A stretch of DNA of 64,000 nt, taken from positions 310,001-374,000 of the forward strand of contig NZ_CP009687.1 in NCBI RefSeq assembly GCF_001042715.1, written 5' to 3'. Numbering within the stretch: the stretch's first letter is position 1; every line of letters begins with the position of its first letter. The translations under genes and the position numbers were made by a program. Source of the DNA: Clostridium aceticum. GTDB taxonomy: Bacteria > Bacillota > Clostridia > Peptostreptococcales > Natronincolaceae. This document shows, piece after piece, positions 51,368 to 59,347 of the stretch. The notes under the pieces are model-generated. The model was not told where the DNA came from, ran no database searches, and was given only the letters and a program-made list of their open reading frames with translations.

Positions 51368-52063
51368 ATGATGATTACTGTTAAAGAGTTAAACAAAGTC
51401 TACGAAAATGGCAGTATAGCTGTACAGGCACTAAAAAATGTAGATTTAGAAATTGAAGAAGGAGAGTTTGTAGCTATTACTGGAGCATCAGGTTCTGGAA
51501 AGTCCACCTTTATGAATATTATTGGTTGTTTAGATCGAACAACTTCTGGATTGTATATACTAGATGAGGAAAAAATAGAAGATTTATCTGATTACGAGTT
51601 AGCAGAAATCCGTAATAGAAAAATAGGATTTGTATTTCAATCCTTTAACCTATTGCCCCGAACCTCTGCCTTAAAAAATGTAGAACTTCCTATGCTATAT
51701 GCAGGTATATCAGGAAAAGAGAGAAAACAAAGAGCACTGGAGGCATTAGCAAAGGTAGGATTAGCAGATCGCGTGCATCATAAGCCAAATGAATTATCAG
51801 GGGGCCAGAAACAAAGGGTGGCAGTGGCCAGGGCATTAGTAAATCGCCCTGCGATTATTTTAGCAGATGAACCTACCGGCAACCTTGATTCAAAGGCTAC
51901 GCAAGAGGTAATGGAGTTGTTTGAAAAGCTGAACCATGATGGTGTTACAATCATTATTGTCACCCACGAGCAGGAAATTGCTGAAAGGACAAAGCGAATT
52001 ATAAGTTTTCGAGATGGAGAAGTTATTTTAGATGAAAAGAAACTTGGAGATAAAAATATTTAA
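51368..52063 (+). CDS. MacB/LolD-type ABC transporter ATPase
   Basis: A 231-aa ATPase of the LolD/MacB type. Walker A GASGSGKST (about residue 40), Q-loop FVFQSFNLLPR, signature LSGGQKQRVAVARAL, Walker B IILADEPTGNLD and switch histidine in IVTHEQEIAE are all intact. It begins ten bases after the second permease (AGGTGTT ribosome site; either of two adjacent ATGs). It powers the two FtsX-fold permeases. A hairpin follows the stop. Confidence 0.95.
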   Translation: MMITVKELNKVYENGSIAVQALKNVDLEIEEGEFVAITGASGSGKSTFMNIIGCLDRTTSGLYILDEEKIEDLSDYELAEIRNRKIGFVFQSFNLLPRTSALKNVELPMLYAGISGKERKQRALEALAKVGLADRVHHKPNELSGGQKQRVAVARALVNRPAIILADEPTGNLDSKATQEVMELFEKLNHDGVTIIIVTHEQEIAERTKRIISFRDGEVILDEKKLGDKNI

Positions 52064-52094
52064 ATCGATAGAAGCTGTAAGCTCCTATCGATTT
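52062..52094. terminator. Hairpin ending the efflux cassette
   Basis: AAATCGATAG (52062-52071) pairs with CTATCGATTT (52085-52094), with AGCT/AGCT pairing inside. It separates the ATPase gene from the convergent small minus-strand gene. No long T-run. Confidence 0.6.
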
Positions 52095-52096
52095 GT

Positions 52097-52264
52097 CTAT
52101 CTGGCTTTATTATTTTTTGATTTTCTTCCCTTTTCTACTTGAAAAACAGCTAAATCAGTTGCATCAACGGGATAAAGCATACCATCAGGCATAATGTTTT
52201 CGCTGCCCAATCGTTGGGTTAAGCTTCTTTCAGGGGAAGCAGTTCGATGTCTTCTAGCCATCAT
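52097..52264 (-). CDS. Small basic protein, unknown function
   Basis: A 55-aa protein beginning MMARRHRTASPERSLTQRLG with a Gly-Ser-Glu-Asn-Ile-Met middle and a basic tail ending KGRKSKNNKAR. Start at 52264 (or 52261) with AAAGGAG six bases upstream on the minus strand, a very good site. I do not recognise the family; it could be a spore or nucleoid-associated small protein by composition, but that is a guess. It lies between the efflux cassette and tsaD. Confidence 0.55.
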   Translation of the reverse strand: MMARRHRTASPERSLTQRLGSENIMPDGMLYPVDATDLAVFQVEKGRKSKNNKAR

Positions 52265-52417
52265 CATCAACTCCTTTATAAAAGAAGAGATCAAAATAAA
52301 AAAGCAAAGTTAAATAAACTCTATAAATAGTATAAACAAAATCAAGGAAAACTAGTAATTTAAAAAATTCCAAATGCAAAATTTTTGCAACTAATATATA
52401 ATCAATATGATGATAAG

Positions 52418-52441
52418 TTATGGTTTAAGTTAACGCTAATG
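52418..52441 (-). repeat. Solo end of the MITE-like repeat
   Basis: These 24 bases are exactly the reverse complement of the left end of the full copy at 7885 (from CATTAGCG to CCATAA). No core or second end is present, so this is a remnant in the gap before tsaD, next to the efflux-cassette boundary. The surrounding 52265-52525 is otherwise AT-rich and without a gene; a TGCAAAATTTTTGCA palindrome lies near 52376. Confidence 0.75.
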
Positions 52442-52525
52442 TAATCAATATAGAAATAGTGGATAATCTAAATAGATAAGATTTTAAAAAATGTAATCTT
52501 AGAAAAAAAGGAGAGAAGAAGTACT

Positions 52526-53569
52526 ATGCCTATTGATACTACAAAAGAGGATGTTATTACTCTGGCCATTGAAAGCAGCTGTGACGAAACTTCTGTTAGT
52601 GTGCTAAAAAACGGTAGAACCGTTTTATCTAATATTATTGCTTCACAAATAGAACAACATCAAAAATTTGGTGGTGTTGTCCCAGAAGTAGCTTCTAGGA
52701 AACATATTGAAAATATTAATATGGTTATAGAAGAGGCTTTAGAGGAGGCGAAGGTTTCCTTTGACGATATTACTCATGTAGCCGCTACCTATGGTCCTGG
52801 ACTAGTAGGAGCGTTATTGGTGGGCCTGTCGGCGGCAAAAGCGATTGCCTTTGCAAAGGGAATTCCTTTAAATGGTGTAAATCATATAGAAGGTCATATT
52901 TATGCAAATTTTATTGAACATAAAGAATTAGAACCCCCTTTTATATGCTTAGTTGTTTCAGGTGGACATACCCACTTGGTGTATATGGAGGACTATGGCA
53001 GTTATGAAGTATTAGGCAAGACGAGAGATGATGCTGCTGGCGAGGCCTTTGATAAAGTAGCTCGAGCCTTAGGATTAGGGTATCCTGGTGGTCCTCAAAT
53101 TGACAGACTGGCAAAAATGGGGAATAAAGAAGCCATCCTTTTTCCAAAGGCGTATTTAGAGGAAGGAAGCTATGATTTTAGTTTCAGTGGATTAAAATCT
53201 GCTGTGTTGAATTACCTCAATTCTCAAAAAATGAAAGGAAACTCAATTTCTGTAGAAGATGTAGCTGCTAGTTTTCAACAGGCAGTTATTGAAATATTAG
53301 TAGAAAAAACGATAGCCTGTGCTGTAGAAAAAGAGACGAAACAAATTGTTTTGGCTGGAGGAGTAGCTGCCAATAGCGGTCTTAGAGAATTGTTGCAAAA
53401 CAAAGCAGAAGAAAAGAGAATAGATTTAAAATACCCTTCTTTACAGTTGTGTACAGATAATGCTGCTATGATTGGTTGCGTAGGATACTACAACTATATC
53501 AGAGGTTACCGATCAAGTTTGAGTCTAAATGGCGTACCGAACCTAAAAATTGGAGAGGTACATTCATAA
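52526..53569 (+). CDS. tsaD: tRNA t6A synthase catalytic subunit TsaD
   Basis: The 347-aa ASKHA-fold enzyme that transfers the threonylcarbamoyl group to adenosine 37 of tRNA, working with TsaB and TsaE. Opening [17 protein letters not shown], metal-binding histidines in [10 protein letters not shown] (about 114-123), the nucleotide loop [22 protein letters not shown] and the late DNAAMIG are all present. ATG 52526 follows AAAAGGAGAGAAGAAGT. Its normal partners tsaE-tsaB-rimI are 4.9 kb upstream, separated by the efflux cassette. Bacillus carries ydiE (tsaD), ydiF (ABC-F) and rex in the same order as here. Confidence 0.97.
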   Translation: MPIDTTKEDVITLAIESSCDETSVSVLKNGRTVLSNIIASQIEQHQKFGGVVPEVASRKHIENINMVIEEALEEAKVSFDDITHVAATYGPGLVGALLVGLSAAKAIAFAKGIPLNGVNHIEGHIYANFIEHKELEPPFICLVVSGGHTHLVYMEDYGSYEVLGKTRDDAAGEAFDKVARALGLGYPGGPQIDRLAKMGNKEAILFPKAYLEEGSYDFSFSGLKSAVLNYLNSQKMKGNSISVEDVAASFQQAVIEILVEKTIACAVEKETKQIVLAGGVAANSGLRELLQNKAEEKRIDLKYPSLQLCTDNAAMIGCVGYYNYIRGYRSSLSLNGVPNLKIGEVHS

Positions 53570-53674
53570 TATTTGAAAAATTTACTAAAACTACATAAGA
53601 TTACTTGTATAAGCCACCACTCCTCCTATGATATAATGAAGTGAACAAACCAATACAATAGGGGGAGAGTTTAT

Positions 53675-53839
53675 ATGGAAATGTTGTCATGGATGAAAAA
53701 AGTGGACAGATCTATGGAAAAAAAGGCACTCTTAGAATTAATTGATGAAATGCATGGCGTGATTCAAGCACTACTAGAAGAAAACAAAGAATCTAAAAGT
53801 ACTATACAAAAATTAGCAAAAGAATCACAACAACAATAG
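53675..53839 (+). CDS. Small coiled-coil protein, 54 aa
   Basis: A short frame starting MEMLSWMKKVDRSMEKKALL and ending KLAKESQQQ, preceded by GGGGGAG seven bases before the ATG and followed by a terminator, so it is likely a real gene. It is predicted to be one amphipathic helix with many Lys and Glu residues. I do not recognise it. It sits between tsaD and the DnaA-box cluster. A -10-like TATAAT at 53633-53638 upstream could give it its own promoter. Confidence 0.6.
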   Translation: MEMLSWMKKVDRSMEKKALLELIDEMHGVIQALLEENKESKSTIQKLAKESQQQ

Positions 53840-53902
53840 TTTCTACATAAGGATCTTTTACATAAGGATATGATAGGAATGATAGCAAACTTTATGTTAA
53901 TG

Positions 53903-53946
53903 AAAAACCCTGCTCTTGGTATAGAGAAGGGTTTTTATTTTTTTTG
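53903..53946 (+). terminator. Terminator after small ORF
   Basis: AAAAACCCT-GCTCT-N6-AGAGA-AGGGTTTTT followed by ATTTTTTTT. Confidence 0.85.
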
Positions 53947-53992
53947 ATTTATACAAATTATACACATAAATAAAAAACAAACCTGTTATAAA

Positions 53993-54084
53993 TGTGGATA
54001 AGTATCAAATAAGCCTATTGTAAGGGGTAAACATGTGGATAACTCTGTGGAAACTGTGGAAATCTTGTGGATGAATGTGGATAT
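53993..54084. other. Six-copy DnaA-box cluster
   Basis: Six TGTGGA-type nonamers, all in the same orientation, in 92 bp: TGTGGATAA at 53993 and 54034 (both exact complements of the consensus TTATCCACA), TGTGGAAAC at 54046, TGTGGAAAT at 54055, TGTGGATGA at 54066 and TGTGGATAT at 54076. The last five are spaced 9-12 bases apart, about one helical turn. It lies between tsaD and the ABC-F gene, with no dnaA nearby. Confidence 0.8.
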
Positions 54085-54195
54085 ACTTCCTCCCTATAGT
54101 ATATGCTGTTTTTCTATAGAATATGCCTCGAAAATTTTGTTAACATAAAGTGAACTCCTTCTAATAGATTGAAGTAGCCGTCAATTGAAGCATCT

Positions 54196-56109
54196 TTATA
54201 CTTCGCTCATCTCCCATAGCTCATAAAGTTCACTGATTTTTTCTTTCACTTTGACAGTTTCTTGATGGATTTCTTTGCTTTTGTCAGGGTTAGAATAAAC
54301 TTCCTCTTGGCACATCAAGGCCTCCAACTGAGATAGTTTTTCTTCTAGTGTCATGATTTCCTCTTCTATTTTTTCACGTTTTTTAGATAACTGCCGAGCC
54401 CGATCCCGCTCTTCTTTTTCTTTACGGCGCTCTTCCTTCAACTGGGTTTTGGTTTTGGTAGGAACATCTTCTTCTTCAAAAAACTGACCCTTTTTCTTTT
54501 CTACGTAGTAGTCATAGTTGCCTAAAAAAGTTTCTGCGCTATCACAGTTTAAATCCACAATTTTGGTAGCTACTCTATTTAAAAAGTAGCGGTCATGAGA
54601 GATGACAAAGATAGTACCATCATATTGTAAAAGAGCCTCTTCTAACACTTCTTTAGAGTCAATATCTAGATGATTGGTGGGCTCGTCCAATAACAGCAAG
54701 TTTGCTTTAGATAAAATCAGTTTTAAAAGAGATAATCTTGCCTTTTCACCACCACTTAAAGTAGATACTGTTTTAAAAACATCTTCTCCTTTAAATAAGA
54801 AGGAACCTAAAAGGGTTCTTACTTCTGTTTGATCCATATAGGTATGCTCATCCCAGACTTCATCAATAATGGTTTTGTCAGGATTTAAGCCCTCTTGTTC
54901 TTGATCGTAATAGCCTATGTAGACATTATGACCTAGACGGAAATCCCCTGCTGTAGCTTGAAGTTTATTTAAAATGATTTTAAACAACGTGGATTTTCCT
55001 ACACCGTTGGCACCAATCAATGCTACCCTTTCCCCGCGATAAATATCAAAGCTTATATTCTGAAACAGTGCTGTATCATCAAAGGATTTACCAAGACCTT
55101 CAATGCTGAGTATATCGTTGCCGCTTTTTACAGCTGCTTGAAACTGCATTTTTGCCTTCCCCTGCTGACTTGGCGGGGGAGAGATTTCCTCTATTTTAGC
55201 AAACTGTTTTTCCTTACTTTTGGCACGGTTCGCTAATTTTTCCGTGCCATGCTGATGTAATCGTCTAATGATATCTTTTTGACGGGTTATTTCTTTTTGC
55301 TGCTCTACATATTCTTTTAATTGTTGTTCTCGAATCACTTGCTTTTTTTTCGTAAATTCTGTATAGTTACCATGATAGCTTTCTAACTGATGGTTTTCTA
55401 TCTCCATGACCCGATTTACTAATTGATTTAAAAAATATCTATCATGAGAAATAATTAAGATTGTGCCGTTATAGTCCTTAAGAAACCCTTCTAACCATTC
55501 AACAGCTTCGATATCTAAGTGGTTTGTTGGTTCGTCCAACATGAGAAGATCTGGCTTTGACAGCAATAGCTTAGCAAGAGAAACTCTAGTTTTTTGTCCA
55601 CCACTGAGATGTAGAATTGGTTGATGGAATTCTTCTTCAGTAAAACCCAGTCCACGTAAGACGCCTCTTACTTCACTGCGGAAGCCATAGCCATTTTTTT
55701 GGTTAAAAGTATCCAACATTGTGGCATATTCTTGCATGGAGGTTTCTAACGCTTTAGAAGAGTTTGGGTTTTTTCCTAACTCTGCAATGTTATATTCTAA
55801 GTCTCTGAGCTTCTCTTCCATTTTTACCAGATCAGAAAATACAGAGATTACCTCATCATAGATCGTATGAGATAGATTTAAAATGTTGTTCTGCTCTAGG
55901 TAACCGATTCTGGTAGATTTGGCTACATACAATTCACCATCATCATAGGAAAGTTGTTGGCAAAGTATTTTAAAAAGAGTGGATTTACCAGCACCGTTCA
56001 TGCCAACTAAAGCTACTTTTTCTCCTTTGTTTATACTAAAAGTAATGTTTTTTATAATTAAATCAACACCAAAAGATTTTGATATATTATTACAAGATAA
56101 TACAATCAT
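54196..56109 (-). CDS. ABC-F family ATPase (YdiF/Uup-like)
   Basis: A 637-aa soluble protein with two ABC domains and no membrane part, of the ABC-F class that works at the ribosome E site. Walker A motifs are GMNGAGKST (about residue 36) and GANGVGKST (about 350); signatures LSGGQKTRVSLAKLL and LSGGEKARLSLLKL; Walker B LLMLDEPTNHLD and LLLLDEPTNHLD with the ABC-F linker between; the C-terminal 90 residues are a charged coiled coil (KEERRKEKEERDRARQLSKKR). By synteny it is the ydiF counterpart next to tsaD and rex. It could protect ribosomes or act in translation; nothing shows an antibiotic-resistance role. ATG 56109 has AGGAGGACATTAT upstream on the minus strand. Confidence 0.93.
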   Translation of the reverse strand: MIVLSCNNISKSFGVDLIIKNITFSINKGEKVALVGMNGAGKSTLFKILCQQLSYDDGELYVAKSTRIGYLEQNNILNLSHTIYDEVISVFSDLVKMEEKLRDLEYNIAELGKNPNSSKALETSMQEYATMLDTFNQKNGYGFRSEVRGVLRGLGFTEEEFHQPILHLSGGQKTRVSLAKLLLSKPDLLMLDEPTNHLDIEAVEWLEGFLKDYNGTILIISHDRYFLNQLVNRVMEIENHQLESYHGNYTEFTKKKQVIREQQLKEYVEQQKEITRQKDIIRRLHQHGTEKLANRAKSKEKQFAKIEEISPPPSQQGKAKMQFQAAVKSGNDILSIEGLGKSFDDTALFQNISFDIYRGERVALIGANGVGKSTLFKIILNKLQATAGDFRLGHNVYIGYYDQEQEGLNPDKTIIDEVWDEHTYMDQTEVRTLLGSFLFKGEDVFKTVSTLSGGEKARLSLLKLILSKANLLLLDEPTNHLDIDSKEVLEEALLQYDGTIFVISHDRYFLNRVATKIVDLNCDSAETFLGNYDYYVEKKKGQFFEEEDVPTKTKTQLKEERRKEKEERDRARQLSKKREKIEEEIMTLEEKLSQLEALMCQEEVYSNPDKSKEIHQETVKVKEKISELYELWEMSEV

Positions 56110-56257
56110 TTTTATAATGTCCTCCTAAAATTATTGCTATATTCATCAAGTTTTTTTACGCTTTATGAATGTATCTATAATTAATTTATATTTTAATAAT
56201 AGTTTAGCAAAAAAAGTGGAAATAATAAAGGTAAACCGAATATATAGTAATTAGAAG

Positions 56258-56304
56258 ACTTTGTTAAATAAAAGATTTACACTAAAAAAATTTTTTGTTA
56301 TAAT
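56258..56304 (+). promoter_or_regulatory. Promoter of rex with TTGTTAA half site
   Basis: TTTACA (56276-56281), 17 bp, TATAAT (56299-56304). Just before the -35 is CTTTGTTAAATAAAAGAT, repeated before mtnK. It contains one perfect half (TTGTTAA) of the Rex operator TTGTTAA-N4-TTAACAA but not the other half. The leader to the rex start is about 220 nt and also contains TGTTGTA/TACAACA (56328-56334, 56352-56358) as a 7-bp inverted repeat. Nothing else is recognisable in 56110-56533. Confidence 0.55.
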
Positions 56305-56533
56305 ACACTAATATAGAAAGGTTTATTTGTTGTAAGCTAGATAATGAAGTGTACAACACAAAACTTTTTGTTATATTGAATAAAAAACTGGTATAAAGAT
56401 TAGGGAAAAGAATTTTAAAGGCTTTGTAGATGTAGAATAACTCAGTACATACCTAATTTATATAAAGAAAACTTTACATTTCTTCTTTTATGAAAAGATA
56501 GAGGATTAAAAACTAATAGTGGGAGACGATTGC

Positions 56534-57175
56534 ATGGCAAAAAGTTATAAAAGCATATCTATGGCAGTGATACGTAGATTACCGAAATATCACAGGTATT
56601 TAAAAGAATTAATAGACAAAGAAGTTTATCGAATTTCTTCAAAAGAACTAAGCGCTATGATGGGATTTACCGCCTCACAAATACGACAAGATCTAAATAA
56701 CTTTGGCGGTTTTGGTCAACAGGGGTATGGTTACAATGTTGAGGAACTTTATAGAGAAATTCAAAAGATTTTAGGACTAACCATTACCTATAGAACCGTG
56801 ATTATAGGATCAGGTAATTTGGGTCAGGCAATTGCTAACTATACGAATTTTCAAAAATATGGTTTTAAATTATTAGCCTTATTTGATACCAACCCTAAGT
56901 TGATAGGCATGAAGATTAGAGATGTGCCAGTATTTGATATTGATGAATTACAGGGTTTTATCGATGAAAAGCAGGTAGATATAGGTATTATTTGTACACC
57001 AAAAGAGTTTGCTCAAGATATAGCAAATAAACTTATCAAAGCAGGTGTATCAGCTATTTGGAATTTTGCACCTATAGATCTTAGAGTGCCAGAACATGTT
57101 ATTATTGAAAATGTCCATCTAAGTGATAGTTTGTTTATACTATCTTATCTGTTGAGCAACCAAGAAAACTTATAA
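56534..57175 (+). CDS. rex: Redox-sensing transcriptional repressor Rex
   Basis: A 213-aa repressor that senses the NADH/NAD+ ratio and controls fermentation genes in Firmicutes. The N-terminal winged helix (about 1-80: SMAVIRRLPKYHRYLKEL, ISSKELSAMMGFTASQIRQDLNNFGGFG) binds DNA; the Rossmann domain shows GSGNLGQAIANY (about 90-100); the C-terminal swapped helix is ENVHLSDSLFILSYLL. ATG 56534 is eight bases after GGGAG; the frame extends to GTG 56519 without a better site. Its place behind tsaD and the ABC-F gene matches Bacillus. Autoregulation is plausible. Confidence 0.96.
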   Translation: MAKSYKSISMAVIRRLPKYHRYLKELIDKEVYRISSKELSAMMGFTASQIRQDLNNFGGFGQQGYGYNVEELYREIQKILGLTITYRTVIIGSGNLGQAIANYTNFQKYGFKLLALFDTNPKLIGMKIRDVPVFDIDELQGFIDEKQVDIGIICTPKEFAQDIANKLIKAGVSAIWNFAPIDLRVPEHVIIENVHLSDSLFILSYLLSNQENL

Positions 57176-57189
57176 AAGCATGGTAAAAG

Positions 57190-57246
57190 AAAGTGACACA
57201 AATTCCTAGTTCATAAGGGAGGAAGGTCGCTTTTGTTTTATTCTTT
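57190..57246 (+). terminator. Terminator after rex
   Basis: AAAGTGAC pairs with GTCGCTTT (one G-T pair) around an inner TTCC/GGAA stem, followed by TGTTTTATTCTTTTTT. The remaining gap to 57412 is AT-rich with no recognised feature. Confidence 0.6.
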
Positions 57247-57412
57247 TTTGCTTTTAAAAGAACAGATAAAAGAGAAGAGGATTGTCAATTAATTAACAAT
57301 AAGATATACTTAAGAAAACTATAGATTGATGGTATCCTGTTGGCACGGCAAGGGGATATGAAATATTTATAGCAAAAACTATATAACAATAATGATTTAA
57401 AAAGGTGATGGG

Positions 57413-57871
57413 ATGAGAAATTATTATATTGAAATTAATGAATATTTGTACAAATTAATAAAAAACACTATTTTCTATGATAGAAATGGGATTCTCCTTA
57501 ATGGTGTAGTGTTATCTATAACAGATATTCTTGTATTAAAGGCATTGGGGGATGATAAGGAAAAAAAGATGTATGAGATTATTGATGATTTGGGTCTAGA
57601 TCGCAATACCTTTGCAACGATTATTAATAAATTATTACAGCAACAATTTATAATAAAAACAAAGTCGAAAAGAGATAAAAGAGTGCAAATTTTGAGTTTA
57701 ACAGAAAAGGGGCAAGAGGCATTTTGTGAAATAAGCGATAAGGAGAAGAAAATACTTTTTTCGTTGTTAAACGATTTTTCTTTTAATGAAGAAAAGGCAA
57801 TATTAAAATTTTTAGTGAAGTTGGACATGCTCCACAAAGAAAAAAGCAAAGAGCAAGAAGAAATGCAATGA
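57413..57871 (+). CDS. MarR family transcriptional regulator
   Basis: A 152-aa winged-helix regulator. The DNA-binding core is visible at MYEIIDDLGLDRNTFATIINKLLQQQFIIKTKSKRDKRVQILSLTEKG (outline, residues 60-105), with the wing DKRVQILSLTEKG typical of MarR. The N- and C-terminal helices would form the dimer. AAAGGTGATGGG precedes ATG 57413. Its target is unknown; the ferredoxin on the other strand and the genes downstream are the nearest candidates. No clear MarR palindrome was found next to it. Confidence 0.85.
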   Translation: MRNYYIEINEYLYKLIKNTIFYDRNGILLNGVVLSITDILVLKALGDDKEKKMYEIIDDLGLDRNTFATIINKLLQQQFIIKTKSKRDKRVQILSLTEKGQEAFCEISDKEKKILFSLLNDFSFNEEKAILKFLVKLDMLHKEKSKEQEEMQ

Positions 57872-57933
57872 AAAAGTGCAATGAAAAAGTGGCAGTACAA
57901 CCTCATGTGCCACCACTTTTCAGTCAACTAAAA

Positions 57934-58179
<246 letters not shown>

Positions 58180-58344
58180 TCAACAAATAAATGAAATTTT
58201 TGGACAAAAACGTCAAAATATAATGATTTTCATTTTAATTATGCTGCTGTATAAAATAAATAAACTATGTTAAAATAAGTAAAAGTGATGATAAGAGGGA
58301 CATTGAAAAAGGGTTTTCAGTGGTATCTATTTAGGGGGTTTTTT

Positions 58345-59160
58345 ATGAAGGTAGTTGTATTAGTAGGTTCTAGTGGGACTGGAAAAAGCTATCAAGCCGT
58401 CCATCTATCAAAAATAAAGAAGATTAATTATATTATAGATGATGGTTTGCTGATTAAAGGTAATAAAGTGGTAGCTGGGTATTCGGCAAAACGAGAGAAG
58501 TCCAAAATGGCTGCTGTTAAAAGAGCGTTGTTTTTGTCGGAGAACCATAAGGAAGAGGTAACGAAAGCTCTAAAAAAAGAAAACCCAGAAGAAATTTTAG
58601 TTTTAGGAACCTCAGAAAAAATGGTGAATGCCATAGTAAAAACCTTGGAACTTGGAGAAATTACAGAGAAGGTTTTTATACAAGATATCGCTACAGAAGA
58701 AGAAATTAAGTTAGCTAAAAAAGTTAGAAATAAAGAGGGGAAGCACGTCATTCCTGTTCCTACCTTTGAAATAAAAAAAGATTTTTCTGGATATTTTTTA
58801 AATCCTTTAAGAGTTTTAAGAAAGTTAGGAAAAGGAGAGCATCAAGAGTTGGAAGAAAGATCAGTTGTTCGGCCAACCTTTAGTTATATGGGCAAGTATA
58901 CCATATCTGATAAAGTGATTAGAGAACTTGTGCTGTATACTGCAAACAAAATTATTGGGGTATATAAGGTAGAAAATGTAGATATTACCAACATGCATGC
59001 AGGATTAATTATTCAGCTAGATGTAAAAATTATTTATGGTAACCCAATTAGACCTTTGATGGAAAGACTACAGGAGCAGGTAAAGTATGAGGTAGAGGAA
59101 ATGACGTCTTTCAATATTATGGCTGTTGATGTAGCTGTAAAAAGTTTAGTCATCCAGTAG
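58345..59160 (+). CDS. P-loop NTPase fused to Asp23/Gls24 domain
   Basis: A 271-aa two-part protein. The N-terminal part begins MKVVVLVGSSGTGKSYQAV, a clear Walker A motif (residues 8-15), followed by an IDDGLLIKGNKVVAG stretch and helical region to about residue 165. The C-terminal part (about 175-271: YTISDKVIRELVLYTANKI, VENVDITNMHAGLIIQLDVKIIYG, VAVKSLVIQ) is an Asp23/Gls24 domain, found in envelope-associated stress proteins. ATG 58345 follows AGGGGGTTTTTT; earlier in-frame ATGs at 58285 lack a site. The combination is uncommon outside Clostridia. A role in envelope stress with nucleotide-dependent switching is a guess; the substrate of the NTPase is unknown. Confidence 0.75.
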   Translation: MKVVVLVGSSGTGKSYQAVHLSKIKKINYIIDDGLLIKGNKVVAGYSAKREKSKMAAVKRALFLSENHKEEVTKALKKENPEEILVLGTSEKMVNAIVKTLELGEITEKVFIQDIATEEEIKLAKKVRNKEGKHVIPVPTFEIKKDFSGYFLNPLRVLRKLGKGEHQELEERSVVRPTFSYMGKYTISDKVIRELVLYTANKIIGVYKVENVDITNMHAGLIIQLDVKIIYGNPIRPLMERLQEQVKYEVEEMTSFNIMAVDVAVKSLVIQ

Positions 59161-59167
59161 TAGATTA

Positions 59168-59229
59168 TTTACAACTAAAATAAGGGTATGTTATAATGCA
59201 GGTGAAGGTTATGAAAAGGATTTCATAAC
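59168..59229 (+). promoter_or_regulatory. Promoter and 5' hairpin of glutamate dehydrogenase
   Basis: TTTACA (59168-59173), 18 bp, TATAAT (59192-59197). A perfect nine-pair hairpin, GTTATGAAA-AGGA-TTTCATAAC (59208-59229), lies at the very start of the expected transcript and may stabilise the mRNA or be an operator. The rest of the leader up to 59331 shows nothing else. Confidence 0.6.
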
Positions 59230-59347
59230 TACATAATAGCTTATAATATATAACCTAAAAGCAGCCATTGTAATTTTATGACCGACGAAACCTACACTAC
59301 ACTTTTTATCACCATATTAAAAATACTTTTAAGGAGGATTTATAAAC

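Noticed and set aside
56258-56276. Full Rex operator before rex
   Set aside because: Only one half (TTGTTAA) matches; the second half TTAACAA is missing at the required spacing. Kept as half site only.
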